Shown in pieces: positions 1-8,243 of a DNA stretch of 64,000 nt; the first letter of the stretch is position 1; each line of letters starts with the position of its first letter. The stretch spans positions 1,302,001-1,366,000 of the forward strand of contig OZ245780.1 of NCBI GenBank assembly GCA_965227905.1. Direction: 5' to 3'. The notes beneath the pieces were generated by a model. That model saw only the letters and a program-made list of their open reading frames with translations. It did no database searches and was not told where the DNA came from. Made by a program: the position numbers and the translations under genes. Source of the stretch: CBDDHT01 sp965227905. GTDB lineage: Bacteria > Pseudomonadota > Alphaproteobacteria > Rhizobiales > Methyloligellaceae.

Positions 1-38
1 GGCTTGCTCGACCGGCACAGAGAACTGCAATCAAGCGT

Positions 39-638
39 TCACACAGGTTCGGTCTCGTAGACCATTTCAATGCCCTGACCCCAGGCTTCGCCAGAGGCGA
101 TGCATCGCTCGGCCGTTGTGGCATCCAGAAGCTTGGCCAGCAGCGAGCGATCGAGAGCGACGCCAGCAAGGCATCCTGCTGTCGCGATACGATCGTGGGC
201 GACGAACGGTCTGGCGACGAAATTGGCACCAAAGTTCTCCAGATGAGTGCGCGCCGTCGGGTAGGTCGTTGCTTCCATGCCAGTCAGCAGACCGCTGGCG
301 GCCAGGATCAGGGCGCCAGAGCATTGCGACCCGACAAGCTGGCGCTTCGGTTCGAGTGCCAGGCGCGCGAGATAGTCATCGTCCTGCATCATGGTCCGGG
401 TCAGAGGTCCTGAAGCATGGACCACGGCATCGGCATTGCGGGCTTCGTCAATGGTCCCATGCATGGGAACTTCCAGACCGGCCATGGTGACATGGCGTTC
501 CTTGGTGCCGAGAAGCCGAACCTGCCAATCCTCGCTTTCCTGCCCAAACATCGTTACCGGACGACTGAGAAAGTCCCAGTGCAGAAAGATGTCGATGTCC
601 GTAGCGCCGTCAAAAGCAATGATGGCGATGCTGGTCAT
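39..638 (-). CDS. DJ-1/PfpI family protein
   Basis: A 199-residue protein of the class I glutamine amidotransferase-like DJ-1/PfpI/ThiJ superfamily. The N-terminus (MTSIAIIAFDGATDIDIF) forms the first strand of the fold, and the nucleophile elbow GSQCSGALIL places the conserved cysteine at about residue 106. The family includes isonitrile hydratases, glyoxalase III-type enzymes and regulators without enzyme activity, so the substrate cannot be named. I chose the ATG at 638 because the family fold begins there; the frame stays open upstream into leuB. It lies 4 nt downstream of leuB on the same strand, so co-transcription is likely. Confidence 0.85.
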   Translation of the reverse strand: MTSIAIIAFDGATDIDIFLHWDFLSRPVTMFGQESEDWQVRLLGTKERHVTMAGLEVPMHGTIDEARNADAVVHASGPLTRTMMQDDDYLARLALEPKRQLVGSQCSGALILAASGLLTGMEATTYPTARTHLENFGANFVARPFVAHDRIATAGCLAGVALDRSLLAKLLDATTAERCIASGEAWGQGIEMVYETEPV

Positions 639-642
639 TGGC

Positions 643-1749
643 TCACCCGCTGAGAGCGTCAAGCTCCGCGATGATGGCGTTACCCATGGCCTCTGTCGAG
701 ATGGACTGTCCGCCAACCCCGACCAGATCTGCTGTGCGCAGTCCTTTCTCCAGAACCGATGCGATGGCCTTGTCGAGGAGATCGGCCTCTGCACTCATGT
801 CGAACGAGTAGCGCAGAGCCATGCCGAAGCTTGCAATGGTTGCAATCGGGTTCGCCTTTCCCTGACCTGCGATATCAGGTGCCGTGCCGTGGACCGGCTC
901 ATACAATGCACCGCGTTTTCCGCTTGCATCTTCGGCACCAAGCGAGGCGGAGGGAAGCATGCCGAGCGATCCCGTCATCATGGCCGCTTCGTCGGAAAGC
1001 ATGTCCCCAAAGAGATTGTCGGTGACGAGGACGTCGAATTGCTTGGGATCCCGGATCAGCTGCATGGCGCAGTTGTCCGCCAGAATGTGGACCAACTCCA
1101 CATCGGAATAGTCGGCATGAACGGCCGTCACGACTTCGTTCCAGAGGACACCATTCTTCATGACGTTGCGTTTGTCGGCCGAATGAAGCTTGTTGCCACG
1201 CTTGCGCGCCAGCTCAAACCCGACACGAGCGATACGATCGATTTCGCTGGTCGTATAGACCGTAGTGTCGACAGCGCGCTTCTGGCCATCCTCGAGTGTC
1301 ACGAGTTCTTTCGGCTCGCCGAAATAGGTGCCGCCCGTCAATTCTCGGAGAATGAGAATATCGAGACCCTCGACAAGTTCACGCTTGAGGCTTGAGGCGT
1401 CTGCCAGTGCCGGATAGCAAACAGCCGGGCGGAGATTGGCAAAGAGGTCGAGATCCTTGCGCAGTCTTAGCAGGCCGGCCTCGGGCCGCACGTCATAAGG
1501 GACACCATCCCATTTGGGGCCGCCCACGGCGCCAAGCACGATGGCGTCCGCCTGCAGAGCCTTGTCGACCGTCGCATCCGTCACCGACACCCCGTGGGCG
1601 TCGTAGGCGCAGCCACCGACCAGATCGCTCTCTGTGTTGAAATCAGAACCGGTATTCGAGGCGAGCCATCCAACGACGCGCTCGACCTCCGTCATGACTT
1701 CCGGTCCAATTCCGTCTCCTGGAAGCATCAAAACGTCAAAGGTCGCCAT
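643..1749 (-). CDS. leuB: 3-isopropylmalate dehydrogenase
   Basis: LeuB oxidises and decarboxylates (2R,3S)-3-isopropylmalate to 2-oxoisocaproate with NAD+, the third step of leucine synthesis, in the cytoplasm. The 368-residue chain has the family hallmarks: LPGDGIGPEVM at the N-terminus, LRKDLDLFANLRP with the substrate-binding arginines, and GSLGMLPSASLG followed by EPVHGTAPDIAGQGKANP, the NAD-binding and catalytic-Asp region. The ATG at 1749 follows a GGAG about 9 nt upstream and matches the usual family start; a GTG at 1764 is possible but less likely. leuD lies about 3.5 kb upstream with unrelated genes between, and leuC is not in the window. Confidence 0.96.
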   Translation of the reverse strand: MATFDVLMLPGDGIGPEVMTEVERVVGWLASNTGSDFNTESDLVGGCAYDAHGVSVTDATVDKALQADAIVLGAVGGPKWDGVPYDVRPEAGLLRLRKDLDLFANLRPAVCYPALADASSLKRELVEGLDILILRELTGGTYFGEPKELVTLEDGQKRAVDTTVYTTSEIDRIARVGFELARKRGNKLHSADKRNVMKNGVLWNEVVTAVHADYSDVELVHILADNCAMQLIRDPKQFDVLVTDNLFGDMLSDEAAMMTGSLGMLPSASLGAEDASGKRGALYEPVHGTAPDIAGQGKANPIATIASFGMALRYSFDMSAEADLLDKAIASVLEKGLRTADLVGVGGQSISTEAMGNAIIAELDALSG

Positions 1750-1874
1750 GGTTCGGGGCTCCACGCATTAAATTCTGGAATGTGTTCAGGATCGTGATGT
1801 TGGCATTTTGCTACAGCAGCCGCAGGAATCGTTCAAGTGCTCTGCCAACAAAGGAGTTTTTGCCGCCTGAAATG

Positions 1875-1903
1875 AAAAGGCGCCGCCCCGGAAGGGCGGC
1901 GCC
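1875..1903 (-). terminator. intrinsic terminator of the GMC oxidoreductase operon
   Basis: A perfect 10-bp GC stem (1879-1888 with 1894-1903) and a 5-nt loop. On the minus strand it is followed by TTTT. It starts 28 nt after the stop codon of the GMC oxidoreductase gene and separates that operon from leuB. Confidence 0.8.
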
Positions 1904-1930
1904 GTCGGTCGGATGGACTTGAGGCCCCCC

Positions 1931-3502
1931 TCAAAGATTTCCTTTTTTCATCTCCCCGGCAATGTGATCCGCCTGACGGATGGCGAGTGCCACGATGGTC
2001 AATGTCGGGTTCTCCGAAGCACCCGTCGTGAACTGGCTGCCGTCCGAGATGAACAGATTCGGCACGTCGTGCGCCTGTCCCCACTTGTTGACGACACCGT
2101 CTCGCGGCTTCTCGCTCATACGGTTGGTACCAAGATTGTGGGTCGACGGGTAGGGCGGCGTCGGGAATGTGCGTGTCGCGCCAACCGCGTCATAGACCGC
2201 CGCTCCTTGTCCGTAGGCATGGTTGCGCATGGCGATATCATTGGGGTGATCATCGAAATGCACATTAGGGATCGGCTGGCCATGCTTGTCCTTCTTTGTC
2301 GGATGCAAGGTGATGGCGTTGGACTCCTGAGGCATGTCTTCACCGACAAGCCACATGCCTGCCATATGGTCGTACATGTCGAGAGCGCTGGTGAAGGACC
2401 GGCCCCAGGCACCCGGGTCGAGAAAGGCGGCCATGAAGGGCAGTCCGAGTGACAGGGTTTCCAGTTCATAGCCACCGACGAAGCCGCGCGACGTGTCGTG
2501 TCTGGATTCATCCGTGATAATTCCAGCCATGGTCGTGCCGCGATACATGTGCACCGGCCGGTCAAAGACACCGTAAACACTGCCCGTCATATGACGCATA
2601 TAGTTGCGTCCGACCTGTCCCGACCCGTTGGCGAGACCATCGGGGAACATGCTCGATGCGGAGTTCAGTAGCAATCTTGGCGACTCGATCGAATTGCCGG
2701 CGACACAGACGGCCCGTGCCTTCTGGCGCTGGGTATTGCCGTCTTTGTCCGCATAGACAACGCCCGAGACGCGGCCCTTGTCGTCATGCTCGATCTGGAG
2801 CACTTGGGCATTTGAGCGAACTTCGAGTTTGCCGGTGTTCTCACCGCGCGGGATTTCCGCATAGAGCGTCGACCATTTTGCGCCTGTCTTGCAGCCCTGG
2901 AAGCAGAATCCGATTTGCTGACAGGCCGCGCGACCGCCGCGTGGCGCTGAATTGATCGCCATCCGTCCAGTATGACAGGTCTTGTAGCCGAGCTTGTCGG
3001 CGCCGGCCTTCATAATCTTGAAATTGTTGTTGCCGGGCAGGCCTTCGATTCCGTTGGTGCGGGTTACGCCCATACGGTCTTCGGCCCTGGCATAGTAGGG
3101 CTCCATTTCCTGGAGTGTGATCGGCCAGTCGAGAAGGTTAGCGCCGGGCACGGCGCCATATGTGGTGCGTGCCTTGAATTCATGCTCCTGAAAGCGGAGC
3201 GATGCGCCTGCCCAATGGACCGTCGAGCCGCCGACGGCCTTTACGATCCAGGCGGGAAGGCCGGAGAAATCCTTTGCGACACGCCAGTCACCGGATGTCG
3301 TGCGCTCATCAAGCCACGAAATCTGTGAGAACATTCCCCACTCGTCATTGGAGAAGTCTTCAATCTCGTGTCGTCCGCCGGCCTCGAGAACGACCGTGTC
3401 GATACCTTTCAATGCAAGATCCGTCGCCAGTGTTCCGCCACCGGCGCCTGAGCCAACCACCACCACGACGCTGTCATCATTGAGTTCATAAGGAGCTGCC
3501 AT
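1931..3502 (-). CDS. GMC family FAD oxidoreductase (gluconate dehydrogenase large subunit-like)
   Basis: A 523-residue flavoprotein that probably oxidises an alcohol or sugar acid. The Rossmann motif VVGSGAGGGTLATDLALKG at about residues 14-33 and VLEAGGRHE bind FAD. The central GGSTVHWAGASLRF and the C-terminal THNLGTNRMS and NPTLTIVALAIR segments fit the glucose-methanol-choline family, in the branch of membrane-bound gluconate and 2-ketogluconate dehydrogenases. No signal peptide is seen; such subunits are usually exported with the Tat-carrying small subunit, which is encoded 9 nt upstream. The cytochrome c subunit of classical three-subunit enzymes is missing here. The substrate is unknown. 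Confidence 0.9.
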   Translation of the reverse strand: MAAPYELNDDSVVVVVGSGAGGGTLATDLALKGIDTVVLEAGGRHEIEDFSNDEWGMFSQISWLDERTTSGDWRVAKDFSGLPAWIVKAVGGSTVHWAGASLRFQEHEFKARTTYGAVPGANLLDWPITLQEMEPYYARAEDRMGVTRTNGIEGLPGNNNFKIMKAGADKLGYKTCHTGRMAINSAPRGGRAACQQIGFCFQGCKTGAKWSTLYAEIPRGENTGKLEVRSNAQVLQIEHDDKGRVSGVVYADKDGNTQRQKARAVCVAGNSIESPRLLLNSASSMFPDGLANGSGQVGRNYMRHMTGSVYGVFDRPVHMYRGTTMAGIITDESRHDTSRGFVGGYELETLSLGLPFMAAFLDPGAWGRSFTSALDMYDHMAGMWLVGEDMPQESNAITLHPTKKDKHGQPIPNVHFDDHPNDIAMRNHAYGQGAAVYDAVGATRTFPTPPYPSTHNLGTNRMSEKPRDGVVNKWGQAHDVPNLFISDGSQFTTGASENPTLTIVALAIRQADHIAGEMKKGNL

Positions 3503-3511
3503 TTTTTCCTC

Positions 3512-4045
3512 CTACACCCAATCGATGTCGTCGAAGCCGCGTTCGATATAGCCACCCTTTGCAGCGGATGGCCCCTCATATCCGAACTTCGGCCAGACGG
3601 CGGTGTTGTTGTAGATGCCGGTAACCAGGCCGCCCCGGATCTTCTGGAAGAACGGGCCACCTTCGATCTGGCGCAGCAGCGCAACGCGGTCGGCCTCCCA
3701 GCCAACGTCGACATAGGAGCGGCCATGCTTGCCTTTTGCGAGTCCGTTCAGCATTTCGACGCCGAACTCGAGTGTAGTCTTGAGGCCGGCATCGTTTCCG
3801 GCGCTATCGTCGTAACCTTTGAGAGCTTCGGCATAGTGTTTGTCTGCAAGTCGGTCATGTGGATAGATATCGCGCGCCATCTGGATGAGCGTGCGCATGG
3901 TCTCCGGCTTGAGACTCTTGACTTCCATGGCCCACGCGCCCGTCGGGCACGACAGGGTGCCGGAGCCGACGAGCAATGCCGCCGCTCCGCCTGCCGCCAC
4001 AAAGTCGCGGCGCGATAGTCGCGTCTGTTTGTCGATCACTCTCAT
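3512..4045 (-). CDS. gluconate 2-dehydrogenase subunit 3 family protein (Tat-exported)
   Basis: A 177-residue partner subunit for the GMC oxidoreductase encoded just downstream. The N-terminus has a twin-arginine signal (SRRDFVAAGGAAALLVGSG, residues about 12-30), so it probably carries the folded complex to the periplasm. The rest (TLIQMARDIYPHDRL, GRSYVDVGWEADRVALLRQ) resembles the small subunit family found beside flavoprotein dehydrogenases. The close spacing suggests translational coupling. A protein of this type normally has no redox cofactor of its own and acts as chaperone or scaffold; that role is inferred from the family. Confidence 0.85.
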   Translation of the reverse strand: MRVIDKQTRLSRRDFVAAGGAAALLVGSGTLSCPTGAWAMEVKSLKPETMRTLIQMARDIYPHDRLADKHYAEALKGYDDSAGNDAGLKTTLEFGVEMLNGLAKGKHGRSYVDVGWEADRVALLRQIEGGPFFQKIRGGLVTGIYNNTAVWPKFGYEGPSAAKGGYIERGFDDIDWV

Positions 4046-4076
4046 TGAGGTTTCCTCCCACTCAATTCGTTTTATC

Positions 4077-4472
4077 TTATTGGTAGCGGCCGTGCCGCTG
4101 CAGCATTTCGATCTTGTAGCCGTCCGGATCCTGGACGAAGAAAAAGCGCGCCATTAGCCCGCCGTCCCGATGGAATTCGACTATTTTTCCGGGAGACAGG
4201 CCTTCGCTCTCGAACCGCGCATGTTCCGAGTCGAGATCTTCGACGCTAAAGGCAATATGGCCATAGGCAGTCCCGTGCTCGTAGGGTTCTTTTTGTCCGT
4301 GATTGATGGTCAGTTCGACCTCGAAGTCGGCTTCGCCGTTGCGCATGTAGATCAGTGTGAAGTCATCGAATTCGAAGCGGTCTGCGATCTCGAGACCGAA
4401 AGCGCGCTTATAAAAGTCGACGGACTTTGCCTCGTCCAACACGCGGATCATGGTGTGAATGGCCTTCGCCAT
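4077..4472 (-). CDS. gloA: VOC family protein, glyoxalase I-like
   Basis: A 131-residue vicinal-oxygen-chelate protein with the two-module glyoxalase I layout. The first module has HTMIRVLDEAKSVDFYKRAFG and the second has HIAFSVEDLDSEHARFESEG, ending in FVQDPDGYKIEML. Metal ligands at the expected places (His6, Glu near residue 51, His72, Glu near 123) support glutathione-dependent methylglyoxal detoxification, but related VOC enzymes cannot be excluded. A GGAGG lies close upstream of the ATG. It is encoded about 30 nt upstream of the Tat small-subunit gene on the same strand and may share its transcript. Confidence 0.85.
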   Translation of the reverse strand: MAKAIHTMIRVLDEAKSVDFYKRAFGLEIADRFEFDDFTLIYMRNGEADFEVELTINHGQKEPYEHGTAYGHIAFSVEDLDSEHARFESEGLSPGKIVEFHRDGGLMARFFFVQDPDGYKIEMLQRHGRYQ

Positions 4473-4695
4473 AATGCCTCCATTGCTGTTCCGGTTTGCA
4501 AGCCAAGCAAGACTGTGTGGCTCGGCATAAGGAAAGCTTACGCGCTCAAATGGGCAGCGGGTGGTATGGAGATACTACAAGGGGCGAGGGGCCGTTGTTC
4601 GTTGAGAAAGCGATCGATCGGCCAAAGGCGCGCACTGCATGGATTACCGGTCCAGGTCCGGTGATGACGAAGGAAAGATGGGTGTTCGCCAGCCG

Positions 4696-5013
4696 CTACT
4701 CCGCGGCCACAAGCGCTTCCGCCTTAAGTGCAGACTGCTGTTTCACATTGCCCTGCACCTCGCTGACATAGGTCAGGCAGGCACATCGCAGGAGTGACGT
4801 GAAATTTGCCGCTTCCCCTCGAAGCTCGACGACTTCGTTGTGTAGGATGGTTAGAAACTTTGGAAGGCTCATGCTCTGTGCGACGGCGATTTCTTCCAGT
4901 GTCTGCCAGAATGACCGTTCCAGTCGGATGCTCGTCGAGTGACCGCCGAGGCGGACCGAACGGGTCACATATTCATAGTTCTCCGGTGCCTGGCCGGCAA
5001 AAATTCGACACAT
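4696..5013 (-). CDS. ribbon-helix-helix domain protein
   Basis: A 105-residue protein of the alphaproteobacterial ribbon-helix-helix (RHH_4-like) family. The segment RSVRLGGHSTSIRLERSFWQTLEEIAVAQ (residues about 18-46) gives the beta strand and first helix of a MetJ/Arc-type DNA-binding fold; MSLPKFLTILHNEV gives the second helix. The C-terminal 40 residues are Ala-rich and not recognised. A GGGAGG five nt before the ATG supports the start. It probably acts as a dimeric transcription factor, but no target site was found. Confidence 0.7.
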   Translation of the reverse strand: MCRIFAGQAPENYEYVTRSVRLGGHSTSIRLERSFWQTLEEIAVAQSMSLPKFLTILHNEVVELRGEAANFTSLLRCACLTYVSEVQGNVKQQSALKAEALVAAE

Positions 5014-5106
5014 GAACGCCTCCCAACGCTTGTTATTGGCCGGGAGTATAACGCGTTATTGCGGCAGGGTCGAAAAGGCAGCCCTTGCGCCCGCTGGAAT
5101 CAATGT

Positions 5107-5185
5107 TCCGGACCTGATCCAGGACCCAGGTCGATCAAGACGCAGACGATGCACGTGGCCCTGGGCCCCGGATCAAGTCCGGGGC
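5107..5185. repeat. pair of REP-like palindromes
   Basis: Two opposed units built on the core GGACTTGATCC or its complement: a degraded unit at about 5107-5135 and a perfect palindrome at 5165-5185 (CCCCGGATCAAGTCCGGGG). The same core recurs at 11359-11435. Dispersed inverted-pair repeats of this type are common in alphaproteobacterial intergenic regions. They may act as transcript-end or nucleoid elements. Confidence 0.75.
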
Positions 5186-5221
5186 TTTGTACCTCTTTGA
5201 ATTGACGTGTTGGCCTCGTCC

Positions 5222-5827
5222 TCAAGACCAGGGGCGTGCGGCCGATGCTTTTTCTTCGAAATCGTCTATCGCATCGCTCTTCTGCATTGTCAGGCCGATA
5301 TCGTCGAGGCCTTCCAGCAGACAATGCTTGCGGAAAGGGTCGAGTTCGAAGGCGATGACGCCGCCGTCGGGACCCCTGATTTCCTGGGCTTCAAGATCGA
5401 CTGTGATCGTCGCATTGGCACCGCGATCGGCATCCTCCAGGAGTTTGTCAATCTCTTCCTGCGGCAGCGCGATCGGCAAAATGCCGTTCTTGAAGCAGTT
5501 ATTATAGAATATGTCCGCAAAGGATGGCGCGATAATGCAGCGCAGTCCGAAATCCAGCAGAGCCCATGGCGCATGCTCGCGGCTTGAGCCGCAGCCGAAA
5601 TTATCCCCGGCGATCAAGATCTTGGCATCGCGGTAGGCTGGTTTGTTGAGCACGAAGTCCGGCAGCTCGTCTCCATTGTCATCGTAGCGCATCTCGAAGA
5701 AGAGGCTTTCCCCGAGCCCGGTACGCTTGATGGTCTTGAGGAACTGCTTGGGGATGATCTTGTCTGTGTCGATGTTGATCATCGGCAGCGGTGCGGCAAC
5801 TCCGGTCAGCGTGTCGAATTTATCCAT
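5222..5827 (-). CDS. leuD: 3-isopropylmalate dehydratase small subunit
   Basis: LeuD pairs with LeuC (not in this window) to isomerise 2-isopropylmalate to 3-isopropylmalate, the second step of leucine synthesis. The 201-residue chain begins MDKFDTLTGVAAPLPMINIDTDKIIPKQFL and contains NFGCGSSREHAPWAL, the aconitase-family swivel motif that closes over the substrate, and ADIFYNNCFKNGILPI. Length and motifs fit the proteobacterial LeuD type. A GAGAG lies just upstream of the ATG. It lies some 3.5 kb from leuB with unrelated genes between, so the pathway genes form a loose cluster rather than a tight operon. Confidence 0.96.
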   Translation of the reverse strand: MDKFDTLTGVAAPLPMINIDTDKIIPKQFLKTIKRTGLGESLFFEMRYDDNGDELPDFVLNKPAYRDAKILIAGDNFGCGSSREHAPWALLDFGLRCIIAPSFADIFYNNCFKNGILPIALPQEEIDKLLEDADRGANATITVDLEAQEIRGPDGGVIAFELDPFRKHCLLEGLDDIGLTMQKSDAIDDFEEKASAARPWS

Positions 5828-5917
5828 AATGCTCTCGTCAGATAGGTAAAAGCCGTGTTGACGTGTGTTTTGGAGCTATGCGGCGCGCCGGTCAAGTCAG
5901 TGGAGGACTAATGCAAC

Positions 5918-6003
5918 GAGCCGGGCCGCCCGCTCCCCCGGCCCAACCACCCGGAGGGTACCTTTATTGGGTGGTTGGGCCGGGGGAGCGGGCGGCCCGG
6001 CTC
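5918..6003. repeat. perfect 35-bp inverted repeat
   Basis: Arms at 5918-5952 and 5969-6003 are exact reverse complements of 35 bases around a 16-nt loop, and both are very GC-rich. It starts 14 nt after the stop codon of the first HECGH protein gene and lies 90 nt upstream of leuD. No T-run follows on either strand, so it is not a textbook intrinsic terminator. It could block transcription or RNase read-through, or it could be a miniature repeat. Confidence 0.9.
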
Positions 6004-6016
6004 GATAGCCAAACAA

Positions 6017-6505
6017 TCAGCGACGCGCCCGCTGCGGTGCGACTTTCTTGAAGCAAGCTGTCATGATCTCGCAGCGTTTCGGCCCAGGTGGATGCACATA
6101 GTCACCAGGCAAATCTTTCAGGAACGTGCAGATCTGCTTAAGACCGTTTTGCGAGAGCCATCCATCACGTCGTCCTCGTTTTACCGCATAGCAATCCGCA
6201 TTCGGTTCGCTTCTGCCGTAGATCTGATGGCCGCACTCGTGGGCATAAACGTAGAGTTGAACGGCTGCCGGGAGTGTCTTCAGCCTTTTGCGGTTCAGAA
6301 TGATCAAGCCGCGCGTTGCCCCGCCATAGTCCCAAAAGCTGTTTGAAATCAGTGTTGGCGTGCGTCCGCACCCCATCATGCGCCCCGCGAGCTTGAGCTT
6401 GCCTGGTGCGATTCGCTTGTCTTCTGGTGCGGCGAATCCAGGCTTTGACGACGCCGCCACGTAAAAACCCGTAACAATGATGGCGAGGCAGAGGCTCACT
6501 CTCAT
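6017..6505 (-). CDS. secreted HECGH putative zinc-binding protein, copy 1
   Basis: A 162-residue exported protein with signal peptide (MRVSLCLAIIVTGFYVAASSKPGFA). The centre has YVYAHECGHQIYGRSEPNADCYAVKRGRR, which fits the gluzincin pattern HEXXH followed by an acidic residue and an A-D-x-x-A segment, as in M48 and M78 peptidases. Conserved cysteines occur around the core (MMGCGRTP, ADC, QIC, RCE, AC). It is a paralogue of the gene immediately upstream, which starts 21 nt away on the same strand, so the pair arose by tandem duplication. Substrate and family name are unknown; peptidase activity is inferred only from the motif. Confidence 0.75.
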   Translation of the reverse strand: MRVSLCLAIIVTGFYVAASSKPGFAAPEDKRIAPGKLKLAGRMMGCGRTPTLISNSFWDYGGATRGLIILNRKRLKTLPAAVQLYVYAHECGHQIYGRSEPNADCYAVKRGRRDGWLSQNGLKQICTFLKDLPGDYVHPPGPKRCEIMTACFKKVAPQRARR

Positions 6506-6526
6506 AAATGTCCTCCTCGCGCCAAA

Positions 6527-7096
6527 TTATTGCCGGTTTGCGCGACTTTGCCGCGGCGCGGCGTCTTTAAAGCACTGTTGCATCTGTTTGCAACGTTTCG
6601 GGCCGGGGAGATGATCCCAACTGCCCTTCAGTTTCGAGATAAAACCGCAGATCTCTTCCATGCCGGATTTTGTCAGCCATCCATAACGGCGCCCACGTTT
6701 GACTGCGAAGCAGTCGGCTTTTTCCTCATCGCGACCAATAAATTGATGTCCGCACTCATGCGCGAAAACGTAAAGTTTTACAGGTGTTGGTAGGCCCTCA
6801 AGGCGCTTCGTATTCAGGATGACGAAACCGGGATAGGCGCCTCCCCAGCTATCGAAATTCGGGTCGATCACTGTTGGACGACGTCCGCAGATCATCCGAT
6901 ATCCGTCAATTTTCAGCTTGCCCGGCGGCACGAGCTTCACATCGTCCCCCGCCTTCCCCATATATTCGTCCAGTGTCAGGTCGAGATCGAATGGTGCCGA
7001 GGAGTCGACAGTAAATTGAGCCGAAGCATCGACCGCGATCGCAACCCAGGCGATGAACCAGGTGCCGACGAAGGGCAAGATGAATGAACGCAGCAT
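6527..7096 (-). CDS. secreted HECGH putative zinc-binding protein, copy 2
   Basis: A 189-residue paralogue of the downstream gene. It has a signal peptide (MLRSFILPFVGTWFIAWVAIAVDASA), a 30-residue insertion of acidic character, then KLKIDGYRMICGRRPTV and YVFAHECGHQFIGRDEEKADCFAVKRGRR. The HEXXH residues and the following acidic and ADC positions are conserved between the two copies, as are the ends GPKRC and CFKDAAP. The ATG at 7096 follows a GAGGGG seven nt upstream; a TTG at 7111 is much weaker. It probably forms a two-gene operon with copy 1. A secreted metallopeptidase role is inferred. Confidence 0.75.
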   Translation of the reverse strand: MLRSFILPFVGTWFIAWVAIAVDASAQFTVDSSAPFDLDLTLDEYMGKAGDDVKLVPPGKLKIDGYRMICGRRPTVIDPNFDSWGGAYPGFVILNTKRLEGLPTPVKLYVFAHECGHQFIGRDEEKADCFAVKRGRRYGWLTKSGMEEICGFISKLKGSWDHLPGPKRCKQMQQCFKDAAPRQSRANRQ

Positions 7097-7212
7097 TGGG
7101 GATCCCCTCAAAACGGCGAACAGACCCTACGACGGTGCAGGCACTTGATCAATGCCGGCTCGCATTCCCTGGCAAGATGGGGCCTCTTGAGGCCTGGAAA
7201 GCCGCTCAAAAT

Positions 7213-7232
7213 AGTGTGAAGCACACCACACT
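7213..7232. promoter_or_regulatory. palindrome between divergent genes
   Basis: AGTGTG-N8-CACACT is a perfect 6-6 inverted repeat. It lies in the 214-nt gap between the divergent HECGH gene (start 7096) and TPR-protein gene (start 7311). Position and symmetry suggest an operator, but no regulator can be assigned. Confidence 0.4.
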
Positions 7233-7310
7233 AGAGCGCGGTACTTGGGCGCGTTAGACTCGGAATAGTTGAACTTGGGGTGGGACAACCAAGCAATTAG
7301 GAGCGTTGAA

Positions 7311-7961
7311 ATGGCGATCAACAGACGGAACGGTGTACACCTCGTTTTGGCGTCGGTGTTTGCCGGCATGATGGCTATGGGTTCAGCAGGCATTTTCGCA
7401 TCGCCGGCAGCCGCAATGAGCCAGCCAAAACCCGACCCGTCCCCGAATAGCAAACCGACTTGCGAATTCGGTCATTCCTATTCGAAGAAGAAAGGCAAAT
7501 GCGTTGCCGTTCAGACCTGCAAGGATGGCCAACGTTGGAGCAAGTATAATGGCGCTTGCGTGCAAAAACGCTCGGATGCGCTGACCGATCCGGCACTCTA
7601 CAAAGAGGCCAGATGGCTGATCGAGACCGAGCAATATGGTGAAGCGCGCGATTTGCTCTTTTCGATGTACGATCAGGAGGATCCGAAAGTCCTCAACTAT
7701 ATCGGGTTCACGACACGCAAGCTCGGTGATGTGGACAAAGGCATCACGTATTACATGAAGGCTCTTGCCAAGGACCCGAACCTGAATATTGCTCGCGAAT
7801 ATCTGGGCGAGGGTTATTTGCAGAAAGGCGATCTCGCGAGCGCGAAGGCCCAGCTTGCTGAAATCGCCAAGCGCTGCACCGGCGAGTGTCCCGAGTATGA
7901 AGTCCTTGCCGAAGCCATCGGCAACTACATTCTCGGCGAACCGATGCCGAAGACCTGGTAG
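7311..7961 (+). CDS. secreted protein with two C-x2-G-x2-[WY]-x6-C motifs and TPR repeats
   Basis: A 216-residue exported protein. After the signal peptide (ending FASPAAA) come two copies of a short cysteine motif, CEFGHSYSKKKGKC and CKDGQRWSKYNGAC. Then come tetratricopeptide-type helices (YKEARWLIETEQYGEARDLLF, KVLNYIGFTTRKLGDVDKG, ITYYMKALAKDPN, EYLGEGYLQKGDLASAKAQL). TPR regions bind other proteins, so a periplasmic scaffold role is likely. The start at ATG 7311 follows AGGAG about 9 nt upstream. The same cysteine motif occurs once in the small secreted protein at 43177-43371. The function is unknown. Confidence 0.8.
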   Translation: MAINRRNGVHLVLASVFAGMMAMGSAGIFASPAAAMSQPKPDPSPNSKPTCEFGHSYSKKKGKCVAVQTCKDGQRWSKYNGACVQKRSDALTDPALYKEARWLIETEQYGEARDLLFSMYDQEDPKVLNYIGFTTRKLGDVDKGITYYMKALAKDPNLNIAREYLGEGYLQKGDLASAKAQLAEIAKRCTGECPEYEVLAEAIGNYILGEPMPKTW

Positions 7962-7979
7962 CAGGTAATTGATGACAAA

Positions 7980-8015
7980 CGGATGCGCCCAGGGCTTGGT
8001 CCCCGAGCGCATCCG
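7980..8015 (+). terminator. hairpin after the TPR-protein gene
   Basis: A perfect 9-bp stem (7980-7988 with 8007-8015) begins 18 nt after the stop codon. There is no clear T-run, so it is either a Rho-assisted end or an mRNA-stabilising structure. Confidence 0.45.
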
Positions 8016-8243
8016 CACGATCCTTGAATGACATGTCCTGACAAAGTGCGTTCTTGAATCGGCGGCGGGGCCCAGCTTCAGCGTCGGTCAGACGGATTGG
8101 CCGTTTGCGCCCGAACGCTTTGCCCGTGTTGCAGGTATTTTCATCTCATCGTGAAGGTAGACGGGTTGAGCGCGCAATACCCTACGCCATAAGATTGCGC
8201 GCTGATCAATTGCTCATTGATGAGAGGCAGGTATCGCCGGTCC

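Noticed and set aside
643..5827. A complete leu operon including leuC
   Set aside because: Only leuB and leuD are present; the genes between are oxidoreductase, glyoxalase and RHH proteins, and no aconitase-like large subunit occurs.
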